Assembly: GCA_022827885.1 (NCBI GenBank)
Contig: JAJEIP010000081.1
Location: 1-64,000 of the forward strand
Direction: 5' to 3'
Origin: Candidatus Poribacteria bacterium
GTDB taxonomy: Bacteria; Poribacteria; WGA-4E; WGA-3G
Length of the DNA stretch: 64,000 bases
The notes beneath the pieces are model-generated. The model saw only the letters and a list, made by a program, of their open reading frames with translations, had not been told where the DNA came from and did no database searches. The position numbers were made by a program, and so were the translations under genes. Below, in pieces: positions 23,370 through 31,848 of the stretch. Position 1 is the first letter of the stretch, and every line of letters begins with the position of its first letter.

Positions 23370-25451
23370 ATGACAGTCGGGCGTTTGTTACGTATCCATG
23401 TGCAAACTCCTAATCACTGGCGCGCAGCCCGTAACGAAGTGGAGGGCGGTTTTACGGAAGGGAAACCCTTCATTCATCAAACCCATCTCAACGAACCGCA
23501 AGGAATAATTAAAAATTCGCTAACACACTCACGAATTCCCGCCCACGGTGTCACACTCAAATCTATTCTTATTGCTGTTATTCTCATACCGATTAACTGC
23601 TACTGGGTTATTGAGATGGAGGTTATTCGGTATTCAGGTCATCCTGTGACGATTTCCCTCTTTTTTAATGTGATCTTCAGTCTATTCCTGATTATCGGCA
23701 TGAACGCCGTGTTGCGCCGTTTCATCCCCAGTTTAGCATTGGCACAAAGCGAGTTAGTCATTGTTTACCTAATGCTTTCCATTGCTTCGGGAATTACTGG
23801 CCACGATATGCTTGAGATTTTGGTCCCGATGTTAGGGCACGCCTTCCGTTTTGCGACCCCGGAAAACGAATGGCAACAGTTGTTTGTCCCGTTCCTGCCA
23901 AAGTGGCTTACCGTTAGCGACACGCCCCTTTTACACGGCTATTATGAGGGTGAACTCCCTCTCTACACAGTTGAAACATTGCTTGGCTGGGCAACGCCGG
24001 TCCTCTGGTGGACTGCCTTTATTACTGTGTTGATTTTCGGTATGCTTTGCATCAATATAATTGTTCGTAAACAGTGGATCGAACACGAGAAATTAAGTTA
24101 TCCGATCATCCAACTCCCGCTCCAATTGACAGAAACACCACAGAATCGTCTCTTTCAGAATAAATTGATGTGGCTCGGTTTTGGAATTGCAGGTGCGCTT
24201 GCTTTTTGGAATGGTGTCAACTTTCTGTACCCGATCCTACCTGAACTACGGACCCGTGTGCGAAGTTTCCAAATTTTTACGGAGAGTCCGTGGAATGCTA
24301 TGGGAAGCATCCCGTTTTCACTGTATCCGTTCGCGATCGGACTCGGTTTCTTTATTCCTCTGGATCTCTCGTTCTCGTGTTGGTTCTTCTTCTGGTATTG
24401 GCGCTTCATGCGTGTCCTTGGTGCTGCCCTCGGCTTACGGAGCCTACCTCGCTTTCCGTACATGAACGAGCAGGCATCAGGTGGCTATCTCGCTTTGTGC
24501 GCTTTAGCTATCTGGGCAAGTCGCAGACACCTTTTAGACGTTGCCAAAACAGTTTTTGGATTTGGAAAGATTGCGGAGGACCCGCGGCAAGAACCGATGT
24601 CATATCGCGGCGCGACGATTGGTCTCATCGCAGTAATGGCATTCCTTGTGCTTTTTTGCTACTATGGGGGTGCTGAAATTTGGGTGATGTTTGCATTCTT
24701 CGTTATTTATTATATGATCTCCATTGCTATTACGCGGATGCGCGCCGAATTAGGCACGCCTGTGCATGATCTGCACTACTCCGGTCCTGATGAGATTCTG
24801 AGTCGGACTGTCGGAACAAGGCGGTTGGGGAGAGACAACCTCATTATGTTTTCGATGTTTTGGTTTATCAATCGTGCGCATCGCAGCCATCCAATGCCGC
24901 ACCAGCTCGAAGGTTTCAAGATCATGGAACGGACAAACATGACGATGAACCGTATCATTTTCGCCTTGACCCTCGCGACCGTTTTAGGATCGTTAGCAGG
25001 ATTTTGGGCGTTAATCGACCGCGGGTATCGCCTCGGCATGGAGGTACGGGCCTATTGGCCCTCTCTAAGTGCTTTCGGCATAGAGCCGTATCGTCGCCTC
25101 GCGGGATGGTTGCAAGCCCCAGAAGAGACACTCATCCCTGAAAGCGGATTTATGGGGCTGGGGTTCCTCTTAACAACAGTGCTAATGTTCTTTCGGATGC
25201 GATTTGTATGGTGGCCCTTTCATCCCGCAGGTTTCGCTATCTCTACGAGTTGGGGTATGAATGTTACGTGGAGCTGCCTTTTCATGAGTTGGTTAATCAA
25301 ATGGCTTATTCTTCAGTACGGCGGTGTCGTTCGGCATCGCAAGATAGCGCCCTTTTTCTTAGGGTTAATTTTGGGGGAGTTTACGGTCGGGAGTCTCTGG
25401 ACAATCTTAGGGATTATCGCCGGCATTCCGACTTACGGGTTTTGGGTGTAG
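23370..25451 (+). CDS. DUF6785-type polytopic membrane protein
   Basis: A large integral membrane protein, about 690 residues, with around 14 hydrophobic segments. The blocks LKSILIAVILIPINCYWV, ISLFFNVIFSLFLI and ATPENEWQQLFVPFLPKWL match the DUF6785/DUF6784 proteins of Poribacteria and Planctomycetes as I remember them; the function of that family is unknown, though the topology suggests transport. The start is uncertain: residues before about 55 are encoded by the dispersed repeat (ending EPQGIIK), and no ATG lies between the repeat and the first conserved helix. ATG 23370 is the first in-frame ATG; a GTG lies at 23343. It faces the pseudo-ATPase gene convergently. Confidence 0.7.
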   Translation: MTVGRLLRIHVQTPNHWRAARNEVEGGFTEGKPFIHQTHLNEPQGIIKNSLTHSRIPAHGVTLKSILIAVILIPINCYWVIEMEVIRYSGHPVTISLFFNVIFSLFLIIGMNAVLRRFIPSLALAQSELVIVYLMLSIASGITGHDMLEILVPMLGHAFRFATPENEWQQLFVPFLPKWLTVSDTPLLHGYYEGELPLYTVETLLGWATPVLWWTAFITVLIFGMLCINIIVRKQWIEHEKLSYPIIQLPLQLTETPQNRLFQNKLMWLGFGIAGALAFWNGVNFLYPILPELRTRVRSFQIFTESPWNAMGSIPFSLYPFAIGLGFFIPLDLSFSCWFFFWYWRFMRVLGAALGLRSLPRFPYMNEQASGGYLALCALAIWASRRHLLDVAKTVFGFGKIAEDPRQEPMSYRGATIGLIAVMAFLVLFCYYGGAEIWVMFAFFVIYYMISIAITRMRAELGTPVHDLHYSGPDEILSRTVGTRRLGRDNLIMFSMFWFINRAHRSHPMPHQLEGFKIMERTNMTMNRIIFALTLATVLGSLAGFWALIDRGYRLGMEVRAYWPSLSAFGIEPYRRLAGWLQAPEETLIPESGFMGLGFLLTTVLMFFRMRFVWWPFHPAGFAISTSWGMNVTWSCLFMSWLIKWLILQYGGVVRHRKIAPFFLGLILGEFTVGSLWTILGIIAGIPTYGFWV
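23422..23515 (+). repeat. Dispersed leader-type repeat within the DUF6785 reading frame
   Basis: Begins GCGCAGCCCGTAACGAAGTG, has GAGGGCGG, GGAAGGGAAACCC and ACCCATCTCAACGAACCGCA and ends AGGAATAATTAAAAA. The base triplet where other copies have ATG is ATT/TCG, so either a non-standard start is used or translation begins upstream and runs through the element, as the open frame permits. Confidence 0.8.
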
Positions 25452-25491
25452 CAACTGAAAGGGCTGCGTAGCGACCTGGACTGACACTCTT

Positions 25492-28371
25492 TTAGAAGTT
25501 TTCAGATCGCGAACCTACTGCCAAATTCAGGGGCAATAGCAGCAATGTTAGGCTAAATAGGAGCGTCCACTGCCATTCCCATTTGAGGGGTGCCATTCCT
25601 AAAAATTGCGCTACAGGTTCAATATAGAGCGTCGCCAAATGGAGTGCTATAATAACAAGTGAAATAATGATGAGAGGAAAGTTCGCGAAGACCCTTTGAA
25701 CCAGTGATTCCCATGGATACCGTAAAGCTTGCCAACATGTAGCCAGCTGCGTGAAAATAAGGGTGGTACACGCTGCTGTTCGCGCGATCGCAATACTTAA
25801 AGCACTTGGATCTCCCCTATCTCCAACGGAAAGGACATCTCTCATCAATGTTGAAACACCGAATGTATCGGACGCTATAGGGGACCGCCACAGGATAAAG
25901 AAGAAGGGGATGATAGTCATCAGACTAATAGTCACCGCACGGCAAACGATGTCCACACCTGTCGTTTTTGACAGGAAGTGTGCCCCCGAAAACTGCGTTG
26001 GACGGTGATGCCGGTTGGTATCGTTGGCATCAGCAAATATCCGTTCTGTGCCTATAACGAATGAGGGTAATAGGGTCAGGAGAAATTGGGTCCAAATTAC
26101 CTGTGTTAGCGTCAATGGCATCGGCATCTTATAGAGATAGTGTAGGACCGTCCCAAAAGAGAGTGTGAGAAGTAGGGAGAGTGTACAAGAAAAGTTCCAT
26201 CGTAGAAAACCGGCAGCGTTATGGTAAGCCTCGCGAGCATGCAGCAGTACATCTTTTACAGCCTGAAATCCACCCTTGTTAACGAGTCCATCGGCTGCGG
26301 CTTGCACAACATGTGACGCATCAACCCGACTCGCAAGTGTAATATCCGCAACGGTCATTGCTCGGAGGTCTTCCCTATTTTGCCCCAGAAACCCGACTGC
26401 ATGGCTTTGACGTTTTAAACTGAGGACGATATTCCGACGCTGATACCACGTTGGTTGCGAATAAGCAATCCACTTTGCTGTTTCACCATCGAGTTGTTCA
26501 CGCGAGACCTCTTCAAGTTCCCCTCTTGACACGACGGCTTTTCGGTTATGGATAAGCCCAAGATCCTTCGCAAGATCGACCGTTTCTTGCTCCTCGCTTT
26601 CAGTGATGAGGATAATTTTAAGTCCAGTATCAAGGCTGGACTTCAAGATCGTCTTCGTCCGTTCATCATTGTTGGCAGAAAAACCGATAAATCCTAAAAA
26701 GATAGGATTGTACTCCATCTCCTGCGGCTTCAGAATAACATCAGAGGAATGATAGGCGACGCCATAGATATGCGATTTCGTACTCATCAGATAGTCTATA
26801 ATTTCAAGATACATTTCGTACCTATCGTCTGATAAGGGTATTGCTTCGCCATTAATGAGTACATACCCGCAAGTGTCAAGCACTGTTCGGGCATCTCCAA
26901 AGATGATGTTAAGATAATCCTCTGGTGCTGACTCGAAGACTTGCATTTGATAGGGATAGTTACGCGTGACAGGATACGTATTCACCAACGGCAGTTGAGT
27001 CCTAACCTTTTTCAGTTGGTAGCCGAGTTTCTTCACATCCCTCTGGATGGCGATCTGGGGCGATACTCCCATCCGGGAAGACCTAACTTCTGAAGTTGCC
27101 CGCGTGTTAAGGAGGTTGACACTGTCTGTATCCTGCCCATCAGAAGTCCCGAGTCCCGCTGTGAACACTAAGTGTGGGGCTCCTTTCGGAATTTTTCCGC
27201 CGGGTGCCAGTGTTTCAATCGTGTTTTGTCGCTCTGCGGGGGTAAGCTCCTTGAGAGAATTTAACCAATCGTTCCATGTTTTGCCATCCACCAATTGTTC
27301 ATCAACAAAAAGACTCGAAATTGTTAGGGAGCGCGTGGTGGACAGCCCATTTTCATTCGCAAAAAAAGTGGTAATGCGACTTAGCTTTTCAAGGCTACGT
27401 GAATTCCGTAGCACAACTCCTTTTTCCAACAATCTTTGGGCGTGTTTAGAAAAGAATAAACGGAGCAGTTGAATCACATCTTGCGGGGCAGATGCGACGG
27501 CAAATAGCATCCCCAAATGGATGAGAGATTGCCAATTGGTAGCACGATTCTGATATTCAAACCACCACGCGATTGCGACAGCCACCCCTCCTACAACCAT
27601 ACCGATAACTTTTATAGCTGTATATAAACCTCTTGTTTCACCTTCTGCGAGGGTATGCGAGACGAGGGTTGGGCGTGCATCCGGACGTTGTTTCCATATT
27701 TCCAATTGCTTCCCTGTCTGCACAACGATTGCGAGTCCATGTCCTGCGACAACATACGTCCCGCCGAACGCCATATTTTTTTGTCTTTGAGGGGGTAAAG
27801 CACTATCTTGAACATCTATCGCCACCTTTTGCACAGGTTCCTCAGTTCCAAAGAGTCCGGACTCGTCAATCATAAGACCTTCTGATTCAATGATCCTGGC
27901 ATCAGCAGGTACATAGTCCCCTGGGCTGAAAGGCAGTAGATCCCCAGGCACGATGTCCTCTGGGGCGCACTCATCTAATTTCCCTTGTCGAATCACCTTG
28001 ATACTATGCACCATAAGCCGATTATGGCTGGTATCACGGCTGCGAATGCGATATTCCATCGTGTATGCGGACACGGCATGAATCACCAGAACTGCTCCAA
28101 CAACGCCGACTGCATGAAGTGTAACGCTGCTCGTCCCATTGGTCAGGGAAACACTGAGGATGACTGTAGCGACTCCCAAAACAATCACACGCCACGTGAA
28201 CAACACTTTAAGAAATGCCGCAAAAGGAAAAGCGTTTTTCTCGGGGGACACAGCGTTTTTACCGTGCTGTGCTTTCGCCTTCTGAAAGGCTTCAACGCTC
28301 AGCCCCTGCTCCATGTTGGAGTTGAATTTATTCAGTATTGATGCAATGTTTTCCGCATGAAAATTCGACAT
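25492..28371 (-). CDS. P-type ATPase-like protein lacking all catalytic motifs
   Basis: A 959-residue membrane protein that follows the cation P-type ATPase plan: an N-terminal cation-ATPase domain, two early membrane helices, an actuator-like domain (DIVPGDLLPFSPGDYVPADARI), helices 3-4, a large cytosolic region and a C-terminal six-helix bundle. The working residues are gone. TGES is GTEE. The phosphorylation motif DKTGT is replaced by NENGLS (about residue 345). PEGLP of helix 4 is PQDVI. KGA is GDA, DPPR is lost, and TGDGxND is replaced by LGQNRED (about 662). With an open frame of this length, it looks maintained as a pseudo-enzyme rather than decayed. The leader is the dispersed repeat's 3' end. 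Confidence 0.8.
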   Translation of the reverse strand: MSNFHAENIASILNKFNSNMEQGLSVEAFQKAKAQHGKNAVSPEKNAFPFAAFLKVLFTWRVIVLGVATVILSVSLTNGTSSVTLHAVGVVGAVLVIHAVSAYTMEYRIRSRDTSHNRLMVHSIKVIRQGKLDECAPEDIVPGDLLPFSPGDYVPADARIIESEGLMIDESGLFGTEEPVQKVAIDVQDSALPPQRQKNMAFGGTYVVAGHGLAIVVQTGKQLEIWKQRPDARPTLVSHTLAEGETRGLYTAIKVIGMVVGGVAVAIAWWFEYQNRATNWQSLIHLGMLFAVASAPQDVIQLLRLFFSKHAQRLLEKGVVLRNSRSLEKLSRITTFFANENGLSTTRSLTISSLFVDEQLVDGKTWNDWLNSLKELTPAERQNTIETLAPGGKIPKGAPHLVFTAGLGTSDGQDTDSVNLLNTRATSEVRSSRMGVSPQIAIQRDVKKLGYQLKKVRTQLPLVNTYPVTRNYPYQMQVFESAPEDYLNIIFGDARTVLDTCGYVLINGEAIPLSDDRYEMYLEIIDYLMSTKSHIYGVAYHSSDVILKPQEMEYNPIFLGFIGFSANNDERTKTILKSSLDTGLKIILITESEEQETVDLAKDLGLIHNRKAVVSRGELEEVSREQLDGETAKWIAYSQPTWYQRRNIVLSLKRQSHAVGFLGQNREDLRAMTVADITLASRVDASHVVQAAADGLVNKGGFQAVKDVLLHAREAYHNAAGFLRWNFSCTLSLLLTLSFGTVLHYLYKMPMPLTLTQVIWTQFLLTLLPSFVIGTERIFADANDTNRHHRPTQFSGAHFLSKTTGVDIVCRAVTISLMTIIPFFFILWRSPIASDTFGVSTLMRDVLSVGDRGDPSALSIAIARTAACTTLIFTQLATCWQALRYPWESLVQRVFANFPLIIISLVIIALHLATLYIEPVAQFLGMAPLKWEWQWTLLFSLTLLLLPLNLAVGSRSENF

Positions 28372-28411
28372 TTTTTAATTTTTTAATTGTTCCTTGCGGT
28401 TCGGTCAGATG
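28372..28411 (-). repeat. Dispersed SD module upstream of the P-type ATPase-like gene
   Basis: The reverse strand reads CCATCTGACCGAACCGCAAG then GAACAATTAAAAAATTAAAAA before the ATG at 28371. The AATTAAAA part is duplicated here, lengthening the spacer. The 5' part of the element is missing; thrB ends 4 bases away. Confidence 0.65.
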
Positions 28412-28414
28412 GGT

Positions 28415-29332
28415 TTAAAAAACGCTTGCTCCGTGAGCATCCGGCTTCAAAATTTTAATATCAGACGCGATCTGATGCTTTTCAAAGGCAGCTTGCATCT
28501 CTTCAGCCACCTGTTCTGTGTGCTCCAGACAATAGGCTGCGATCGTTGGTCCTGCGCCGCTCAATGCAACGCTCAGTGCGCCAGCAGTGGTAGCGGCTCC
28601 TGCCACATCATCAAACCCTGGAATCAGTGAAGTGCGGTAAGGTTGATGTAACCTATCCTTCATTGCCACACGTAACATTTCAAATTGTCTTGTGGCAATA
28701 CTGGCGATTAGCAGTGTGCTCCGGCTTGTATTATAGATTGCATCCGCGAAACCTACTGATTTCGGTAAAACTCCACGTGCTTGCTCCGTTGACAGTGGAA
28801 AATCAGGAATCGCCAACACAATCGACAGGAGGGACGGACATTCTAATCGAACAGTATGCACCTGGTCCCCCTCCTGCGCTGAAACGACGAGCCCCCCATA
28901 CAGTGAGGCAGCGACGTTATCCGGATGCCCCTCGAGTTCAGTCGCAAAGTTGAGAAGTTCTGCGTCAGAAAACGGCGTGTCGCAGAGGGCGTTTGCAGTG
29001 AGCAACCCGCCAAGAATGGCTGTTCCACTGCCGCCGAGCCCCCGAATCGCAGGTATCCCATTTTCTATCTGCAATCTGAAGCCTTTCGGACGTTTCGTCC
29101 CACTTCGATGGAAAACGAGTTCTACGGCTTGAAACGCGACATGCGCCGGTGTACTCGGTATTTTATCCGCATCTACGCCGCTGACAATCACTTCAGTCCC
29201 GGTTTCAGAAGGTTCCAACGTAACTGTGCTATAGAGTTGGAGAGCAAGCCCCAACACGTCGAATCCGGGTCCCAGATTCGTTGTGCTTGCCGGGATTCGC
29301 GCGGTAACTTTTCGGTTAAAAGTAAGAGGCAT
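28415..29332 (-). CDS. thrB: Homoserine kinase
   Basis: A GHMP-family kinase of 305 residues that phosphorylates L-homoserine in threonine synthesis. The N-terminal ARIPASTTNLGPGFDVLGLAL is the ThrB signature. The ATP loop is AIRGLGGSGTAILGG (about residue 90) where the family has GLGSSAA, a conservative variant. GHPDNVAASLYGGLVVS and the C-terminal LSGAGPTIAAY also fit. A variant SD module (AAGGTATAATTAAAA) precedes the ATG. It lies 35 bases after the aminotransferase gene on the same strand, so the two may share a transcript. Confidence 0.92.
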   Translation of the reverse strand: MPLTFNRKVTARIPASTTNLGPGFDVLGLALQLYSTVTLEPSETGTEVIVSGVDADKIPSTPAHVAFQAVELVFHRSGTKRPKGFRLQIENGIPAIRGLGGSGTAILGGLLTANALCDTPFSDAELLNFATELEGHPDNVAASLYGGLVVSAQEGDQVHTVRLECPSLLSIVLAIPDFPLSTEQARGVLPKSVGFADAIYNTSRSTLLIASIATRQFEMLRVAMKDRLHQPYRTSLIPGFDDVAGAATTAGALSVALSGAGPTIAAYCLEHTEQVAEEMQAAFEKHQIASDIKILKPDAHGASVF

Positions 29333-29367
29333 TTTTAATTATACCTTCGATAACTGATAACTATTCG

Positions 29368-30540
29368 CTACAACTTTGAGATTGCAGTTTCCATTCTGCC
29401 CAATGCCTCTTGGATATTATCTAACGAATTGGCATACGAAAGACGAAGGTAACCATCACCATATTTGCCGAAAGAGGTACCGGGCAATAGGGCAACATCC
29501 GCTTCCTCCATGAGATAATCGGCGAGTGCTTCACATGAAATTGGCAGTTGTGTAACGTTAGGAAAGACATAGAAGGCACCGAGCGGTTTGATACAGCTGA
29601 TCCCTTCAATGGCATTCAGCCCATCTACAATCGCGTCCCGTCGCTTCTGAAATTCTGAAACCATCTGTGTAACAGAGGCTTGTTGTCCTGTCAGTGCCTC
29701 TATCCCAGCAAGTTGTGTGAAGGTGGCAGTACAGGAATTGGAATTAATAGTTAACTGGGTGATTTTATCAGCGATTGCTTGGGGAGCAATACCGTATCCG
29801 AGTCGCCATCCTGTCATTGCGTAAGTTTTAGAATGCCCTTCGATCAGAATTGTCCGTTCCTTCATACCGGGCAGACTGAGAACGCTGTGGTGTTCACCTT
29901 CATAGAGAATGCGTGAATAGACTTCGTCTGTCAACACATAAAAATTGTGTTTCTGTGCGAGTTCTGCGATTGCTTCAAGGTCTTCAGCGGTTAACGTGCC
30001 CCCTGTAGGATTTTGAGGTGAGTTGAGAATCAGGAGTTTCGTTCGATCAGAGATCGCAGCTTCAAGATCGTCAAGTCGGAATCGGAAGTCCACCTCCTCA
30101 CGAAGCGGTAAGGGGACAGCTTTTCCGCCGATGAAGTCGATCACAGATTCGTAGACAGGGAAACCGGGTTCGGGATAGATGACCTCATCCCCCTCATCGA
30201 TCAACGCTAAAATAGTGAAAAAAATAATAGGTTTCGCGCCCGGTGTCACTGTGACTTCGTCAGGATGTATGTTAACACCGCGCGTTTCCGTTATATGTTG
30301 TGCGACAACCTCGCGAAACTCCGGCACCCCAGCAGATGGACAGTAGCCGGTATGCCCGTCCTTCATCGCTTTGTATGCTGCCTCAATAATATTAATCGGT
30401 GTTGGAAAATCTGGTTGTCCTATTTCCAAGTGGATAATGTCTTTGCCCTGTGCCTCTAACTGTTTGGCTTTAGCTAAGACTTCAAATGCGGATTCCGTTC
30501 CTAATCGACTCATCCGCGTTGCGAATGGGGATACTTCCAA
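29368..30540 (-). CDS. Class I/II pyridoxal-phosphate aminotransferase (aspartate aminotransferase-like)
   Basis: A 390-residue fold-type I PLP enzyme. Visible residues: LNSPQNPTGG (Asn), LTDEVYSRILY (Asp and Tyr), the Schiff-base Lys in EGHSKTYAMTGWRLGY (about residue 235) and the C-terminal YLRLSYANS with the substrate-binding Arg. Close relatives act on aspartate or aromatic and branched amino acids. The predicted start is TTG 30540 behind GAGG and TATAATT; the next in-frame ATG (30516) lacks a ribosome site. The neighbour thrB makes a role in aspartate-family amino-acid synthesis reasonable. Confidence 0.9.
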   Translation of the reverse strand: MEVSPFATRMSRLGTESAFEVLAKAKQLEAQGKDIIHLEIGQPDFPTPINIIEAAYKAMKDGHTGYCPSAGVPEFREVVAQHITETRGVNIHPDEVTVTPGAKPIIFFTILALIDEGDEVIYPEPGFPVYESVIDFIGGKAVPLPLREEVDFRFRLDDLEAAISDRTKLLILNSPQNPTGGTLTAEDLEAIAELAQKHNFYVLTDEVYSRILYEGEHHSVLSLPGMKERTILIEGHSKTYAMTGWRLGYGIAPQAIADKITQLTINSNSCTATFTQLAGIEALTGQQASVTQMVSEFQKRRDAIVDGLNAIEGISCIKPLGAFYVFPNVTQLPISCEALADYLMEEADVALLPGTSFGKYGDGYLRLSYANSLDNIQEALGRMETAISKL

Positions 30541-30558
30541 AATTATACCTCGCTAATG

Positions 30559-30604
30559 GTTTTCAGTTTCCAGTAGGGATTTAAAAAAAATCCCTACTGA
30601 AAAC
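30559..30604 (-). terminator. Intergenic hairpin after the YCF48-like gene
   Basis: AGTAGGGATTT (30572-30582) pairs with AAATCCCTACT (30588-30598); GTTTTC/GAAAAC extends it after a 7-base bulge. The T/A-run lies in the loop rather than after the stem, so it is not a textbook terminator, but it separates the YCF48-like gene from the aminotransferase gene on the same strand. Confidence 0.45.
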
Positions 30605-30606
30605 TA

Positions 30607-31626
30607 TTACTCTGCTTGCATTATAGCTCCGGTGGAACTCGCTATCCACACGTTTTGTCCGTCAAGCACAAAAACTTTGACTAATTTTTCCTTGGAATCT
30701 TCCAGTTCCCAAGTATCACCACCATCACTGGTGCGTAGGATGGCACCAACGCCAAAGTCGCCACCAACAGCCCAACCGTTCTTCTCATCTGCGAATCCAA
30801 CACTTCGTAGTGTTTCTTCTGTGCCACTGGTTTGATCTGTCCATGATTCGCCGCCGTCACTGGTATGAAGAATTACACCATTTTCACCAACAGCCCAACC
30901 CATTGACGCATTGAGGAAAAAGATGTCTTCAAGGATGTCTTCTCTGTTGGTCGCTTGTGTGACCCACGTCTGACCCCCATCCATCGTTTTCTGAATCAAG
31001 GCATGTTGACCCTGTGTACTTGGACTCACGCGAACGCCGGCAATCCATCCCGTCTGCTCATCAAGAAATTGAATGGCGTTGTACATATTTGCGTCATCAT
31101 CGCCAACTGCCCCGAGTTGTCCACCTTGCAGCACTTTCCATGAGCGCCCGCCATTTTTCGTAGAAAGGATGGTGTCGCTTTCTCCCACTGCGTACCCGGC
31201 CTCTTTACTCACAAAATAGATGCCTTTAAGTCCGTTGCCAACCTTACTGGTTTGCAGTTCCCAGTCTCTACCATTATCGGTACCGACTATGGTTCCGTTT
31301 GCGCCGACAGCCCATCCATATTTATCATCGAGGAAGTACACTTCTGCTAAATCGGCAGGGATTTTGATTTCCGATTTTTGCCACGATTTACCACCATCCA
31401 TCGTATATCCGATGAAACCTGGATTTTCAAAGTCTTCAAAGGAGGCGGCACCGACGACCCACCCCGTACTCTTGCCCGTGAAAGTGATTGACATGTAATC
31501 CCGAACTTCTGGATCACGTTCTTGTAAAATGCTCCAATTCCCTAACGCCGGCAGAACGGTCCCCAAAATACTGAGCGTCGCGAGCAGTATTATTCCCGTC
31601 AGTAGGCGTGACTCAAGTCTGTTCAT
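30607..31626 (-). CDS. YCF48/BNR-type beta-propeller protein, exported
   Basis: About 339 residues with a signal-anchor-like N-terminus (LLTGIILLATLSILGTVLPALG) followed by repeats with DGGKSW, DNGRDW, NGGRSW, DGGQTW, DGGESW and DGGDTW, the Asp-box signature of BNR propellers, interleaved with GWAVGANG-type strands. This is the plan of Ycf48/HCF136 photosystem-assembly-like proteins, but such propellers are widespread in non-photosynthetic bacteria and no photosynthesis gene is nearby. ATG 31626 (AAGGAG 11 bases upstream) is preferred to a longer frame at 31737. The Asp-box repeats are similar in kind to those of the sigma-propeller protein at 55356. Confidence 0.85.
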   Translation of the reverse strand: MNRLESRLLTGIILLATLSILGTVLPALGNWSILQERDPEVRDYMSITFTGKSTGWVVGAASFEDFENPGFIGYTMDGGKSWQKSEIKIPADLAEVYFLDDKYGWAVGANGTIVGTDNGRDWELQTSKVGNGLKGIYFVSKEAGYAVGESDTILSTKNGGRSWKVLQGGQLGAVGDDDANMYNAIQFLDEQTGWIAGVRVSPSTQGQHALIQKTMDGGQTWVTQATNREDILEDIFFLNASMGWAVGENGVILHTSDGGESWTDQTSGTEETLRSVGFADEKNGWAVGGDFGVGAILRTSDGGDTWELEDSKEKLVKVFVLDGQNVWIASSTGAIMQAE

Positions 31627-31761
31627 TTTTATTCTCTCTCCTTTTTTCATAAAAATATATGTTAATAGCAGATTATTTTGGGTAAAGCTTGCATATCCCC
31701 AAAAACTTGCCTCACAGAGCGTGATGCAGCTTAGCAAGTCAAGACCTGCTAATAAAATTAT

Positions 31762-31791
31762 AATATAACCTTGAATGAGAAATTAAGTCAA
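31762..31791 (-). promoter_or_regulatory. Sigma-70-type promoter of the YCF48-like gene
   Basis: On the reverse strand, TTGACT (31791-31786), an 18-base spacer and TATATT (31767-31762); a second TATAAT lies 4 bases further on. About 135 bases separate it from the ATG. Confidence 0.5.
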
Positions 31792-31848
31792 CAAATTTTT
31801 CCCAAGTATCTAATGGACTGAAACGTTGAAAAAGGTAAATTAAAAAAC

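Noticed and set aside
30607-31626. Photosystem II assembly factor implying a phototroph
   Set aside because: YCF48-like BNR propellers occur widely outside phototrophs; no photosynthesis genes are present.
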